Below, one piece after another: positions 9,255 to 18,436 of a DNA stretch of 64,000 nt. A program made the position numbers and the translations under genes. This DNA is from Vibrio sp. ED004 (GTDB lineage: Bacteria; Pseudomonadota; Gammaproteobacteria; Enterobacterales; Vibrionaceae), in the NCBI RefSeq assembly GCF_023206395.1, contig NZ_CP066149.1:2914001-2978000 (forward strand), read 5' to 3'. The notes beneath the pieces are model-generated. The model searched no databases. It had not been told where the DNA came from and was given only the letters and a program-made list of their open reading frames with translations. Position 1 is the stretch's first letter, and each line of letters begins with the position of its first letter.

Positions 9255-9983
9255 ATGGATAATCAAAAAATGGATAGGCGCACTCAGTTATGGAAGGGCG
9301 TTTTAGCTGGAATGCCGCTGAGTATCGCCGTGATCCCGTGGGGAATTCTTGCGGGCTCATACGCGATAGACGCCGGATTGAATCAACTGCAAGCACAAGC
9401 GATGTCAGCGATTCTGTTCGCAGGCTCAGCGCAACTGGTCGCCGCGGGCATGTTCAAAGCGGGTATTGGCCTTGGCACTATGTTGCTGACCACGTTGTTC
9501 ATCACCTCAAGGCATTTTTTATACAGCGTATCGATGCGCGACAAAATCAGTCACCTTCCTACGCGTTGGCGTTTGTTGCTCGGTTTTTGGCTCACCGACG
9601 AACTGTTTGCGATATGCAGTGGGCAATCTCAACAAGAGTTTAATCGTTGGTACGCGGCGGGTGTAGGAGGCGGTTTTTATCTGGTTTGGAATATCGCGAG
9701 CTTCGTTGGCATTGTCGCAGGAAGCCAAATCCCGTCACTCAATGAAATCGGTCTCGACTTTGCGGTAGCTGCGACCTTTATCGCGTTGGTTTTTCCATTA
9801 ATCAGAACTTTACCTGTTGTCGTGTGTGTTGTGGTTTCACTGGTTACATCGGTTGCTATGTCGGTCAACAACGTTGAAGGTGGACTCATGGTTGCAGCGA
9901 TTGCTGGCATGTTAGCGGGCTTTTTCAGTGAGTCGTTTCAAGAGCGAAACAATGGCAACAAGCCAGCAGTGGAAGGGAAATAG
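9255..9983 (+). CDS. azlC: AzlC-family branched-chain amino-acid exporter large subunit
   Basis: 242 residues from the ATG at 9255 (a GTG 21 bases upstream is less well placed; GAGAGAAAAG precedes the ATG). Multi-spanning membrane protein with the AzlC opening segment (GMPLSIAVIPWGILAGSYAIDAG) and the SRHFLYSVSMR motif. Together with AzlD it forms a two-component permease known in Bacillus and Corynebacterium to export leucine-type amino acids or azaleucine. azlD follows two bases after the stop. Substrate range is family knowledge, not seen here. Confidence 0.88.
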   Translation: MDNQKMDRRTQLWKGVLAGMPLSIAVIPWGILAGSYAIDAGLNQLQAQAMSAILFAGSAQLVAAGMFKAGIGLGTMLLTTLFITSRHFLYSVSMRDKISHLPTRWRLLLGFWLTDELFAICSGQSQQEFNRWYAAGVGGGFYLVWNIASFVGIVAGSQIPSLNEIGLDFAVAATFIALVFPLIRTLPVVVCVVVSLVTSVAMSVNNVEGGLMVAAIAGMLAGFFSESFQERNNGNKPAVEGK

Positions 9984-9985
9984 AG

Positions 9986-10315
9986 ATGATTTGGTTAACG
10001 ATATTACTCATGACAGCGATTGTGTTCTTTAGCCGATATCTGTTTCTAGAACCTGCAATCCCGCTTCGACTAAACCAAACAGCGCGACGCTTGCTACGTT
10101 ATTCAAGCCCAGCAGTGTTGACTGCGATTTGGGGGCCGATTGTGTTTGCACCAGAACAAGCATTTTGGCCAAGCCTAGAGAACCCATACCTGATTGGCGC
10201 GGTGGTGACAGGTCTGTTGATATGGAAAACCGGCAATGTACTACTAACGATCGGTGTCAGCATGGCGGTGTTCTTGTTCTACAATCTTGTCGCGGTTGAT
10301 TATCTTTTTTCTTAA
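9986..10315 (+). CDS. azlD: AzlD-family branched-chain amino-acid exporter small subunit
   Basis: 109 residues, about four hydrophobic helices, with the AzlD pattern RYLFLEPAIPLRLNQTARRLLRYSSPAVLTAIWGP shortened to the key RLLRYSSPAVLTA. It starts two bases after the azlC stop, so the two are translationally linked and form the exporter pair. No terminator is obvious before the next gene. Confidence 0.87.
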   Translation: MIWLTILLMTAIVFFSRYLFLEPAIPLRLNQTARRLLRYSSPAVLTAIWGPIVFAPEQAFWPSLENPYLIGAVVTGLLIWKTGNVLLTIGVSMAVFLFYNLVAVDYLFS

Positions 10316-10363
10316 TTGCCATATAGGTTTATTTCTTCCTCATAATTTAAGGGCTGTATAAAT

Positions 10364-10669
10364 ATGATTACTTGTTATGTTCGATATGTAATTGATCCTA
10401 AAAAGATTAAGGAGTTCGAGACCTACGCAAAAATGTGGATTCCGTTGGTGGCTAAGTTTGGCGGTCAACAAAATGGGTACTTCTTGCCATCAGAGGGCGC
10501 GAACAATATAGCCTTGGCGCTGTTCTCTTTTGATAGCTTGGCGGCTTATGAAGAGTACCGAATTCAGTCTTTAAGCGATCCTGAGTGTATCAAGGCCTTT
10601 GAATATGCCGATGAAGTCGATTGCATTGTTAGCTATGAGCGTAGCTTCTTTAGACCTGTTTTTGACTGA
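10364..10669 (+). CDS. NIPSNAP-family protein
   Basis: 101 residues with the NIPSNAP ferredoxin-like fold pattern (MITCYVRYVIDPKKIKEFE ... ALFSFDSLAAYEEYR ... ERSFFRPVF). The family is widespread and its biochemical role in bacteria is not established. It follows azlD by 48 bases and may share its transcript or have its own promoter in the AT-rich gap. Confidence 0.82.
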   Translation: MITCYVRYVIDPKKIKEFETYAKMWIPLVAKFGGQQNGYFLPSEGANNIALALFSFDSLAAYEEYRIQSLSDPECIKAFEYADEVDCIVSYERSFFRPVFD

Positions 10670-10750
10670 TTGACCTTGCAACGCATGGCGCGGTGACTTC
10701 TAATGTATTGATTCACCATCTGTGTATTTAGGTTTTGGTAAGGAGTTAAT

Positions 10751-11533
10751 TTGGCTAAGAAATATTATGTGGTTTGGAAAGGTCGCACACCGGGTATTTT
10801 TACCACTTGGAACGAGTGTAAAGCGCAAGTCGATGGCTTTGCAGGCGCAAGATATAAATCGTTTCCAACACTAGGCGAAGCTGAGTCTGCTTTCGGTGGT
10901 AAAGCGTCTTCTGCATCTCAGTCGAGTTCAGGTACTAAGCCTGCATTTGCGAAGCCACGTACAGCCAGTAAAGCGAAGGTTCCGCCTCTTTCTCAGCAGC
11001 AAATTACGGATATGCCTTTTGACATCAAGATCTTTACCGATGGGGCCTGTGAGCCAAACCCTGGTGAAGCAGGAACGGGGTTAGCGGTCTACTTGAATAA
11101 TGAGCTAACCGAGTTGTGGTATGGCTTGTATCAACCGATGGGCACGAATAATACCGCAGAGCTGCAAGGCTTAAAGCAAGCCTTCATCCTCGCGCAAGAA
11201 AAGCTGCAATCCGGTTTGTCTGTGGCGATTTATTGCGACTCGAGATACTCGATAGACTGCATCACTAAGTGGGCATCAGGTTGGGAGAAAAAAGGTTGGA
11301 CGAAGCAGGGCGACGAGATCAAAAACCTCGATATCATCAAGCCTGCTTATGCGCTTTATCAAGAACTTGCTTCTCGAATTACCATCCACCACGTTAATGG
11401 TCACGTAGGTATTGAAGGCAACGAACTGGCCGACCGCATGTCTATTGTGGCGATTTCTTCTAAAGAGCAAAACCTGAGTCGATATTCAGAGACTGACGAT
11501 CTCACCGAAATCTTAGCTTTGCGCGCCGGATAA
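10751..11533 (+). CDS. ribonuclease HI with N-terminal hybrid-binding domain
   Basis: 260 residues starting at TTG 10751, which is well supported by TAAGGAGTT just upstream. Residues 2-50 form a caulimovirus viroplasmin/RNase H1 N-terminal domain (KKYYVVWKGRTPGIFTTW). A Ser/Ala-rich linker leads to an RNase HI domain from about residue 90, with catalytic carboxylates in FTDGACEPNPG (Asp97), NNTAELQ, YCDSRYS and GNELADR. It cleaves RNA in RNA-DNA hybrids. The two-domain form differs from the single-domain RnhA of E. coli, so this is probably a second RNase HI of the cell. Confidence 0.93.
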   Translation: MAKKYYVVWKGRTPGIFTTWNECKAQVDGFAGARYKSFPTLGEAESAFGGKASSASQSSSGTKPAFAKPRTASKAKVPPLSQQQITDMPFDIKIFTDGACEPNPGEAGTGLAVYLNNELTELWYGLYQPMGTNNTAELQGLKQAFILAQEKLQSGLSVAIYCDSRYSIDCITKWASGWEKKGWTKQGDEIKNLDIIKPAYALYQELASRITIHHVNGHVGIEGNELADRMSIVAISSKEQNLSRYSETDDLTEILALRAG

Positions 11534-11616
11534 GAAGGCTCGATAGTTAAAGCATCACAGCCATAGCGTTACAGTGTGCATCAATGTAACGCTTTGTTCC
11601 TGCCTCATTTTATAAC

Positions 11617-11651
11617 GCTTATTGCTTATTGCTTATTGCTTATTGCTTATG
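11617..11651. repeat. 7-bp tandem repeat (GCTTATT x5)
   Basis: Five head-to-tail units of GCTTATT, the last ending in G, lying three bases beyond the stop codon of the GT4 gene. Such arrays vary in copy number by slippage. Confidence 0.9.
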
Positions 11652-11654
11652 GCG

Positions 11655-12800
11655 TTAAGCTGGGTTCTCTATCCAGTGAGACAGCTGTTGTGCCTGTTTA
11701 AATGAATTGAAGTTGTGCTCGACTCTTGTTCTTGCCTTCATCCCCATTTCTGTTTTGTCGTTGCTGCTGAGCTGTGCAAAACGCTCAATGGTATCTCTTA
11801 ATTCCTCGACACTTTTCTCATTGACCAAAAATCCAGTCTCTGGCGTGACAATCTCCTTACATCCCATAATGTTGGTCGTGATCACGGGCGTACCCACAGC
11901 CATCGCTTCTTTTAACACGAGTGGCCCTGTGTCGACACAGCCTGTTTCTGAAAAGCAGAATGGGGCGATCAGGCTATCGTAATTGGGTAGGTTCTCTTTT
12001 ACCCATTCGTGAGGTTGTGCGCCAAGAAAGGTGACATGTTGAGTTAGTCCGTGTTGATCTACTTGGGTTTTCAATTGCTGCTCCATATCCCCAGTCCCAA
12101 CGATGTCCAAGTGGATATTCAGAGGTTGAGCAATCGGTGCCAACGCATCTATCAAGTAATGAATGCCTTTTTGCTCGACGAGTCGACCAAGGAACACAAG
12201 GCGCAGAAGCTTGGTATCCGTTTTGGGTTGCAGCTTAAATTGGTTGGTGTTCACACCACAATGCAGCAGTTTGATGTTGCCTTTTGCCATGTTATTGAAA
12301 TCGGTGAGCATGTCTTTGCAGACCGCAACCACGAAATCGCTCGATGAAATCTTGTGTTCAATATCATAAGCAAACTCGTACACATCGTGTCCGTGGGCGA
12401 CAAACGAGCAAGTAATGTTGAGAAGTTTCGCGGCAACAATGGCATGCGCGGTTGTGTGTTGGCAGAAGTGTGCATGAACATGATCGATGTCTTTTTCTGC
12501 TAATTGCAGAGCCAGTTTAAAGCCATAAACGAAAAGCGATCTTTTGGGCATGCTGTTTTGCTTGGAGACAAAAGAAACAGCCTTGATGAACCCTACCCAG
12601 TTAATGCTGGGGATTTTACCCATCCGAACATTTTTACCTATTTCGACAATGTCGTAGTCGAACTGCTTATCACTGTTTTCAATTTTGAACGTCATTACAC
12701 AAACATCATGCCCACAAGCTTTCACAGACTCGACTTCTGTTTGAATGAATGTCTCACTGAGTACTGGGTAGGTTGGCGCCACAAATGCTACTTTCTTCAT
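11655..12800 (-). CDS. glycosyltransferase family 4 protein
   Basis: 381 residues with the GT-B fold. The N-terminal Rossmann half contains VAPTYPVLSETFIQTE and HVHAHFCQHTT; the C-terminal half contains the donor site pattern (FLGRLVEQKGIHYLIDA near 209 and KEAMAVGTPVITT near 303). It transfers a sugar from a nucleotide donor onto a glycan or lipid acceptor on the cytoplasmic side. The opening SETF motif is common in exopolysaccharide enzymes. It is divergent from a GT2 gene and a flippase gene, suggesting a small polysaccharide locus. Acceptor unknown. Confidence 0.9.
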   Translation of the reverse strand: MKKVAFVAPTYPVLSETFIQTEVESVKACGHDVCVMTFKIENSDKQFDYDIVEIGKNVRMGKIPSINWVGFIKAVSFVSKQNSMPKRSLFVYGFKLALQLAEKDIDHVHAHFCQHTTAHAIVAAKLLNITCSFVAHGHDVYEFAYDIEHKISSSDFVVAVCKDMLTDFNNMAKGNIKLLHCGVNTNQFKLQPKTDTKLLRLVFLGRLVEQKGIHYLIDALAPIAQPLNIHLDIVGTGDMEQQLKTQVDQHGLTQHVTFLGAQPHEWVKENLPNYDSLIAPFCFSETGCVDTGPLVLKEAMAVGTPVITTNIMGCKEIVTPETGFLVNEKSVEELRDTIERFAQLSSNDKTEMGMKARTRVEHNFNSFKQAQQLSHWIENPA

Positions 12801-13106
12801 TCCTTACTCCTCAAATCCATGTCATTAAAAGGAATAAAGCAAAATACGAACCAAGATTGAATGGGGTTTTAAAGGGCGTTTTAGAGGGGATAGGGATGAT
12901 TTTCCTGCGGTTATCGCTCAAATAGAGCCGGTTTTCTCAAAATGGAAATCAAATTGGAATTTTGAGTTTCTCCGTTGTTTACGTCTCGTCGTCATTTTGC
13001 GAATAGGCTTGTAGGTCGCTGATATAAAAGCAATCCAGTAGAGATAAGCGATCGGCACAGAACATGCAATGTTGGTCATATAACGTATAACTGCGAGAGC
13101 GTCATT
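12801..13106. other. intergenic region between divergent glycosyltransferase genes
   Basis: 306 bases with no gene. It must hold the promoters of both glycosyltransferase genes. I see no clear repeat or operator in it. Confidence 0.4.
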
Positions 13107-14033
13107 ATGGCTAAAGTAAGTATCATTATTCCTACCTACAACTGTTTAGACTATCTACCGAAAGCGATCGGTAGTGTGCTTAAACAGACTCATCAAGACG
13201 TCGAATTGATCATTATTGACGACAACAGCAACGATGGGACGTCGACCTATCTTGCGACGATACACGACGAACGCATTATTAAATTATCGACCTTAGGTGT
13301 TGGCGCGCCTCAAGCTAGAAACCTTGGTATTGAGAAAGCGACCGGTGAATACATCGCATTTTTAGATGCGGATGACTTTTGGTTTCCAGAAAAAATCGAA
13401 CGCCAACTTGAGTTTCACCAGCGATACCCTGATCTGGCGATGAGCTTTACCAATTACGAACACTTAACTGAAGATTACGAAGTCATTGTTGACTGCTTTA
13501 GTTATTGGTCACAATTTCAAGACCAAGACGAGTTGTTCATCAATATCGAAAACCCTTTAGAGTTCATCATAGAAAACAACGTGATTGGGACCTCGACCGT
13601 TATGGTCAAGGCTGAGGTGTTCTCTAAAACAGACAGCTTTAATGCAGACATCAAGTACGGTGAAGATTGGGAGTTATGGCTCAGAATGAGTGAAAATCAT
13701 CAGATAGGTGTGTTGAACTCAGTGCAGGTTGGTTACCTGATGAGAGCCACCTCAGTGACCCAAACTGAAACTCTCAAACTTAGGAACTTGCAGTCCATAG
13801 AATCCATTCTCCAACGCTATCAAGATGATAGCGAAAGTTGGAACCTACCGCAGTCTAGCTTCAATATTGCCAAGGCGAGAATACTTGAAGGTTACGCTGA
13901 CTATTATCGAGGTTTACAACAGAACAGACAGGCTATTGCCTACAGTTTCCGTTCTTTGGTCATGTCACCTCAAAAACGCACATTGCGACACCTAATTGGA
14001 GACTGTAAAAGTTTCCTAAAGCCAGCTTGGTAA
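13107..14033 (+). CDS. glycosyltransferase family 2 protein
   Basis: 308 residues. GT-A fold: SIIIPTYNCLDYLPKAIGSV at the N-terminus, nucleotide-binding IIDDNSNDGT at 36-45, metal-binding DADD at 87-90 and the acceptor-side EDWELWLRM near 186. It is an inverting transferase that probably adds a sugar to a cell-surface polysaccharide repeat unit. A Wzx-type flippase gene starts eight bases after its stop, so the two are cotranscribed. Confidence 0.92.
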   Translation: MAKVSIIIPTYNCLDYLPKAIGSVLKQTHQDVELIIIDDNSNDGTSTYLATIHDERIIKLSTLGVGAPQARNLGIEKATGEYIAFLDADDFWFPEKIERQLEFHQRYPDLAMSFTNYEHLTEDYEVIVDCFSYWSQFQDQDELFINIENPLEFIIENNVIGTSTVMVKAEVFSKTDSFNADIKYGEDWELWLRMSENHQIGVLNSVQVGYLMRATSVTQTETLKLRNLQSIESILQRYQDDSESWNLPQSSFNIAKARILEGYADYYRGLQQNRQAIAYSFRSLVMSPQKRTLRHLIGDCKSFLKPAW

Positions 14034-14040
14034 GGAATAG

Positions 14041-15455
14041 GTGACGACTATGGGTTCATTAAAGCAGTCGGCTTATTACGCCATCGGCATATTAATGATG
14101 AAAGGGATCTCATTGGTGATGATCCCGTACATTACGCACAATATGACGTTGGCAGAGTATGGTTCCTTAGAAGCCATCGTCTTGTTGGCAGACATTGGGA
14201 CGATATTGTTCAGCTTCGGTATTGTCGACGCCATGTATCGTTACGTTGGCGTTGCTGAAAGCGATGAAAAGCGCAAGCTGGTATCTAACTGCTTTACGCT
14301 TAGTTTAGTGGTGTGTGTACTTGGCGGCGTGCTCATCGCGCTCAGCATGCCTCTGTTGCTACTGATGTTGCCTGTTGAGTTCAAACCTTATCAGATCGTT
14401 CTTCTACTCATTCCTACGATGCTTGACGGGGCAATATCCATCCCGCTTACTTTGATGCGTATGAACTCAATGGCGAAACGTTTCTGCCAACTCAATGTAT
14501 TGAAAGCCGGTGTTCAGGCTATTATGACGTTTGTCTTGCTTGAAGCGGGTTATGGCATTGATGGCGTGCTGATCTCTGCCGCTGCTTCCAGTGTGCTATT
14601 GATGCTTTGTCTGGTGAGTTATCAGTGGCAGCAAATGGGCAGTTTAGGTTGTTTTCAATATTCAGCGAAGATCTTGAAATTTGGGTTACCAACTTTGGTT
14701 GGCGGGGCATCCATTTACATGATCACCGGGCTAGATCGCTGGGTGATGGCAAGTTTGGTTGGAGTAGAGGAGCTGGCCATTTATGCGGTTAGTGGTAAGT
14801 TTGCGTTAATTTTAGGCTTGCTGCTGCAACCTTACGCGCTTTGGTGGTTTCCAAACCGAGTCGCCATGCTTCAGCTACCCGACGGCAGCAAAATGTGTGC
14901 GACAGAGCGTTAATCGGAGTTAACCTAGCCATAGTGTTAGGGGGCTTGATGATCTTAACTGTTCCGGGCTTCATTTCTCTTATTTTACCAAGCAGCTATC
15001 ATCAGGCTGGGGTTATTGTGGTCTCACTGCTAGCGATTACTGTTATTAAAAGTGCGGGAGACTCAAGTCAATCACAGATGTGGATACAAAGTAGTTGTGC
15101 GGTATTGGCTGCCATAGGCTATTTTACGGTAGCGCCTATTTATGGAGTGTGGGGTGTTATCACTGTTCTTTGCGTCACTTATATTGTGCGACTCATGCTT
15201 TTGTATATTGTAAGCCAAATGATGGAACCGTTGCCTTACGAGCATAGCAAGTGGGTCATGGCAGTCAGTATCGCATTAGTGGCGATAGTTAGTGATCAAC
15301 TTTTGGGGTTGGTTTTGGTTGATGTTCATGACTTTATTCTGGGTACTGCTGTTGGTTTAATCACGCTGGTGGTCTTTGTGAAATACTCGGTGATCGTTAT
15401 CCCTCAGGCTCTACTTGATAAGCTCACACCGGGAAAGCATTCGCACGCAAACTAA
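14041..15455 (+). pseudogene. Wzx-type polysaccharide flippase, frameshifted
   Basis: The first frame (GTG 14041 to the stop at 14911-14913; SD AAGGA overlaps the preceding stop) gives 290 residues of a polytopic oligosaccharide flippase (LKQSAYYAIGILMMKGISLVMIPYI at the N-terminus, shortened here to the MATE/Wzx-like start). Reading then continues in the -1 frame as RALIGVNLAIVLGGLMILTVPGFI and four or more further helices to 15455. The two halves together make about 465-470 residues, a normal length for this family. The join falls near 14880-14900 and fits loss of one base. No slippery heptamer is seen there. Either a disabled gene or a sequencing error. An intact protein would flip lipid-linked glycan units across the inner membrane. 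Confidence 0.85.
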
Positions 15456-15529
15456 ATAAAACACTGTTCATTATTGGCTGAGTTAGATAGTATTTATAAA
15501 TTCAATGAATGCTAACTATGGAAAGATAT

Positions 15530-15847
15530 ATGAATAAGTGGATTGTACTTTCAGCGTTTTGCTCAACTCTATCGTATGCTTCTGCTGAGCTTGTCAGCCA
15601 AGATTTATTGTCTCACCATTTTGATGCCCCAGAGCTCTCATCTCTGGAAACGCAACACAGCGTTTGTAGCAGCCTTGTCTGTAGTTCAATATCCGAACCA
15701 CAATCAGTTTCTTCTGCGGGGGATTTTCCTGAACGCGAATCGAACCCAACGATAGATACGATAACCAGCGCAATCTACTTCTTGGGTGAAATGGGCGTTG
15801 CTGAAAACCTATCGACTCCAGAATATGAAAAATTCTTTGAGAACTAG
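15530..15847 (+). CDS. small exported protein of unknown function
   Basis: 105 residues from the ATG at 15530, chosen because GGAAAGAT lies just upstream and the product then begins with a clean signal peptide (MNKWIVLSAFCSTLSYASA). The mature protein is acidic and Ser-rich with two Cys (SVCSSLVCSS). It follows the broken flippase by 75 bases and precedes a separate exporter gene. No family recognised. Confidence 0.6.
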   Translation: MNKWIVLSAFCSTLSYASAELVSQDLLSHHFDAPELSSLETQHSVCSSLVCSSISEPQSVSSAGDFPERESNPTIDTITSAIYFLGEMGVAENLSTPEYEKFFEN

Positions 15848-15973
15848 CTGAGAGGTTATATATACCGAGAGGCGCTTTTTTGTCCTATTACAAAGTACAT
15901 AAAATACTGTTATAAAAGCTTCTATCGCATTTTATGATTCAATTACGTAATACATGACGACTAGGACACCCCG

Positions 15974-16588
15974 ATGGAAATATGGAAGTTGCTGCTGTTT
16001 ATTCCAGCGTGCTTTGCGCTGAATATGACGCCTGGCCCAAACAATCTTTTGTCGATGAATAATGCCCGTTGCTATGGCTTTAAAGCCGCATTTATAGCTG
16101 GGTTAGGTAGAATCGTTGCTTTCTCAGGAATGATTGCGTTGGCGGCGTCTGGCTTGGCCGTGGTGCTTTATACTTCTGAGACCTTGTTCTTTCTTATCAA
16201 GTTGTTTGGTGCCATGTATTTGCTTTGGATTGCGTTCAACTTATGGCGTTCACAAGCCAGCCCTGTCGCGGACATCGAGCGCAATAAAAATTGGTTTGGT
16301 CTAGTTAAACAAGAGTTCGCCCTTGCAGCTGGTAACCCCAAAGCGATACTTATCTTTACCGCATTCCTGCCTCAATTCGTTGATGTTTCAGCCAATGTAA
16401 ACACACAGTTCTTCATTCTAGGTGGCACATTCCTAGTGTTAGAGCTACTCGCGATATCTATCTACGCTGCCTTTGGTTTATACCTCAGAAACTGGTTCTC
16501 CAAGCCGCAAATGGCTAAGCGTTTCAACAAAGCGTGCTCGGTTTTTCTTGCTCTATCCGGTGCGAATCTGTTGGTGAGTCGTCAGTAA
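15974..16588 (+). CDS. LysE/RhtB family exporter
   Basis: 204 residues with the family signature NMTPGPNNLLSMNNARCYG near residue 18 and the conserved AAGNPKAILIFTAFLPQFVD around residue 120; about six membrane helices. It exports amino acids or similar small metabolites through the inner membrane. An APH-fold kinase gene starts 21 bases after its stop, so the two probably share a transcript. Substrate unknown. Confidence 0.9.
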   Translation: MEIWKLLLFIPACFALNMTPGPNNLLSMNNARCYGFKAAFIAGLGRIVAFSGMIALAASGLAVVLYTSETLFFLIKLFGAMYLLWIAFNLWRSQASPVADIERNKNWFGLVKQEFALAAGNPKAILIFTAFLPQFVDVSANVNTQFFILGGTFLVLELLAISIYAAFGLYLRNWFSKPQMAKRFNKACSVFLALSGANLLVSRQ

Positions 16589-16609
16589 CGAATTAGGGCT
16601 GAAAGCAAT

Positions 16610-17590
16610 ATGGTAAGCACAGATATCCTTTCTCATTGGCTAGAAACTAAACCCCATATGTCGCTAACTGAAGTTACTCTTGGGGCAAACAATACAGTGT
16701 ATAAGGTTGAATCCACACCAGCTTTCTTTTTGAGGAAGTACAGGGCTCATGATGTCAGCCGTATAGTTAATGAGCATAAACTGCTGTTCTTTTTATCTCA
16801 AAAAGTACCCACTGTTGTTTCGCCCTGCCTCACTTCATATGGCCAAAGTTTTGTTGAGGTCAATGGTGAATACTACGCGTTGTTTCCAGAGGCTCATGGC
16901 TCCTTGATTGAGAAGCATGCTTTGACAGACAAGCATGCATTCGAAGCCGGTATTATCCTTGCGAAGCTTCATCGTCAGTTGAGTCTCTACCCTAGAAATG
17001 GAATGCAAAACGAGATGTTTCCAGTTATCCAACTGTCATGGGATAGAGAGCAATGGCTACAGCGTCTTGATAAGATCATTGCTGCTATCGAAGCAAAAGG
17101 GGAGCAAAACGTGGAGGATGCCTGGGCGCGACGAAGGTCTATGCAGCAACGTTGTTTTTTAGCAAGTGATCAAAGTGTTCACTCTTATAAGACCAAAACT
17201 GAGCGAGTACTGATTCACGGCGACTTTCATCAATATAATCTCTTCTTTGATAATCATTCTAAGGTGAGTGGTATTATCGATTGGGACTTAGTTCAATACA
17301 TGCCACCAGCCTACGAAATAGCCCGGGCTTGCATGTACATGTTTGACATGGATGTGAAGAAGTCGGTCGAATTTGTGAGCGGTTACTTGTCCATTAATGA
17401 ACTTTCAAAAACGAGCATTTGTGATGGAGTCTATGCTTGGGGCATTTTTGCTGACCACCATATTTGGGCGTTGGAAGAGGTGTATTTAAAACAGAACTTA
17501 GCCGCTCGTAAATTCATACCTCATAAGAACTTTTTGCCTTTTGCTCAGCAATGGTTATTGATAGAGTCGCGCTTGGTAAATAAGCGATAA
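16610..17590 (+). CDS. APH-fold phosphotransferase
   Basis: 326 residues of the aminoglycoside phosphotransferase/choline kinase fold. Brenner-type catalytic motif HGDFHQYN near residue 203 and metal motif IIDWD near 223 are intact. Such enzymes phosphorylate small hydroxylated compounds (homoserine, choline, sugars, rarely antibiotics). The gene sits between a LysE exporter and a second, shorter APH-fold gene, so a metabolic substrate is likelier than drug resistance. Exact substrate not determinable. Confidence 0.85.
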   Translation: MVSTDILSHWLETKPHMSLTEVTLGANNTVYKVESTPAFFLRKYRAHDVSRIVNEHKLLFFLSQKVPTVVSPCLTSYGQSFVEVNGEYYALFPEAHGSLIEKHALTDKHAFEAGIILAKLHRQLSLYPRNGMQNEMFPVIQLSWDREQWLQRLDKIIAAIEAKGEQNVEDAWARRRSMQQRCFLASDQSVHSYKTKTERVLIHGDFHQYNLFFDNHSKVSGIIDWDLVQYMPPAYEIARACMYMFDMDVKKSVEFVSGYLSINELSKTSICDGVYAWGIFADHHIWALEEVYLKQNLAARKFIPHKNFLPFAQQWLLIESRLVNKR

Positions 17591-17626
17591 CGGTAAGGTG
17601 TTTCATTGTATTCTCAGGGATCTCTA

Positions 17627-18403
17627 ATGAGTAACAAAGATCTATCTAAAATGGGTTCGGCTAAGGTAACTCTTGTAAATCGTAATGGCGTACCTTGTAT
17701 TCGAAAGCAAGGGGCGGGTGAGGTTGAGATTTCTTTTTACCAAAACGCTGCACAGCACTTGTCTGGTGTACACAGCCCTAAATTGTTGGCTGTACAAGGG
17801 AACGACCTCTTTATCGAGAACATACCACTCTCTTTGACATTAAATGAACTTCAAGCCTCTCCAGAGGTGTATCAGCAACTATCTCGCATTCATCAGTCTC
17901 AATATTCGCTGAGTTTTGCAGTGAAAGAGCATAGATGGAGTACCTGTGCCACTGAAGCTGCGCTCATGTCTCTGAATTTACCTCAAGTGACTCAAGACAG
18001 CTTACTTCGTATTCAGCAATTGAGTGGTACTTTGTTCGACCATAGAACCTTGATCTCTGGTGATGCGAACGAAGGTAATTGGGGCCGAAGAGACAATGGT
18101 GAGCTCGTATTATTTGATTGGGAGCGTTTTGGTTATGGCAGCCCAGCTATCGATTTGGCACCGCTCGTTTCTCGTATGGGGACTTTGTCTGACTATGAGT
18201 TTATTGTTGACCAGTACCTACTTCATAACAATCTGATTTCCCGAGAAGATCTATTAAGGCAATTGATCATCGCGAAAAGCTGGATCGTAGTCGAAGTCAC
18301 GAATATATTAGTCTCGCGTAACAACCCTGAAGCTTCGAAATACATCCACTGGTTTAGGGAGCAATTGCCAACTTGGCTAGCTACTGTGGAAGGTCAGCTA
18401 TAA
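17627..18403 (+). CDS. second APH-fold phosphotransferase
   Basis: 258 residues from the ATG at 17627 (AGGGA six to seven bases upstream; an in-frame TTG at 17606 has poor support). Catalytic motif SGDANEGNWG, a variant of HxDxxxxN with Ser replacing the usual His, and metal motif LFDWERFGYGSPAIDLAPL are visible. It is distinct in sequence from the upstream APH-fold kinase but adjacent on the same strand. Substrate unknown. The altered first residue of the catalytic motif is worth noting but occurs in relatives. Confidence 0.82.
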   Translation: MSNKDLSKMGSAKVTLVNRNGVPCIRKQGAGEVEISFYQNAAQHLSGVHSPKLLAVQGNDLFIENIPLSLTLNELQASPEVYQQLSRIHQSQYSLSFAVKEHRWSTCATEAALMSLNLPQVTQDSLLRIQQLSGTLFDHRTLISGDANEGNWGRRDNGELVLFDWERFGYGSPAIDLAPLVSRMGTLSDYEFIVDQYLLHNNLISREDLLRQLIIAKSWIVVEVTNILVSRNNPEASKYIHWFREQLPTWLATVEGQL

Positions 18404-18436
18404 CAAGGTTGGAGTCAAATCTATAAAGGTCTATTT

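Noticed and set aside
14886..14900. Programmed -1 frameshift in the flippase gene
   Set aside because: No slippery heptamer or downstream pseudoknot is evident near the join; simple base loss is the simpler reading.
14841..15455. Separate flippase gene in its own frame
   Set aside because: Its first ~25 residues are out-of-frame nonsense of the upstream gene and the rest is the missing C-terminal half; treated as one frameshifted gene.
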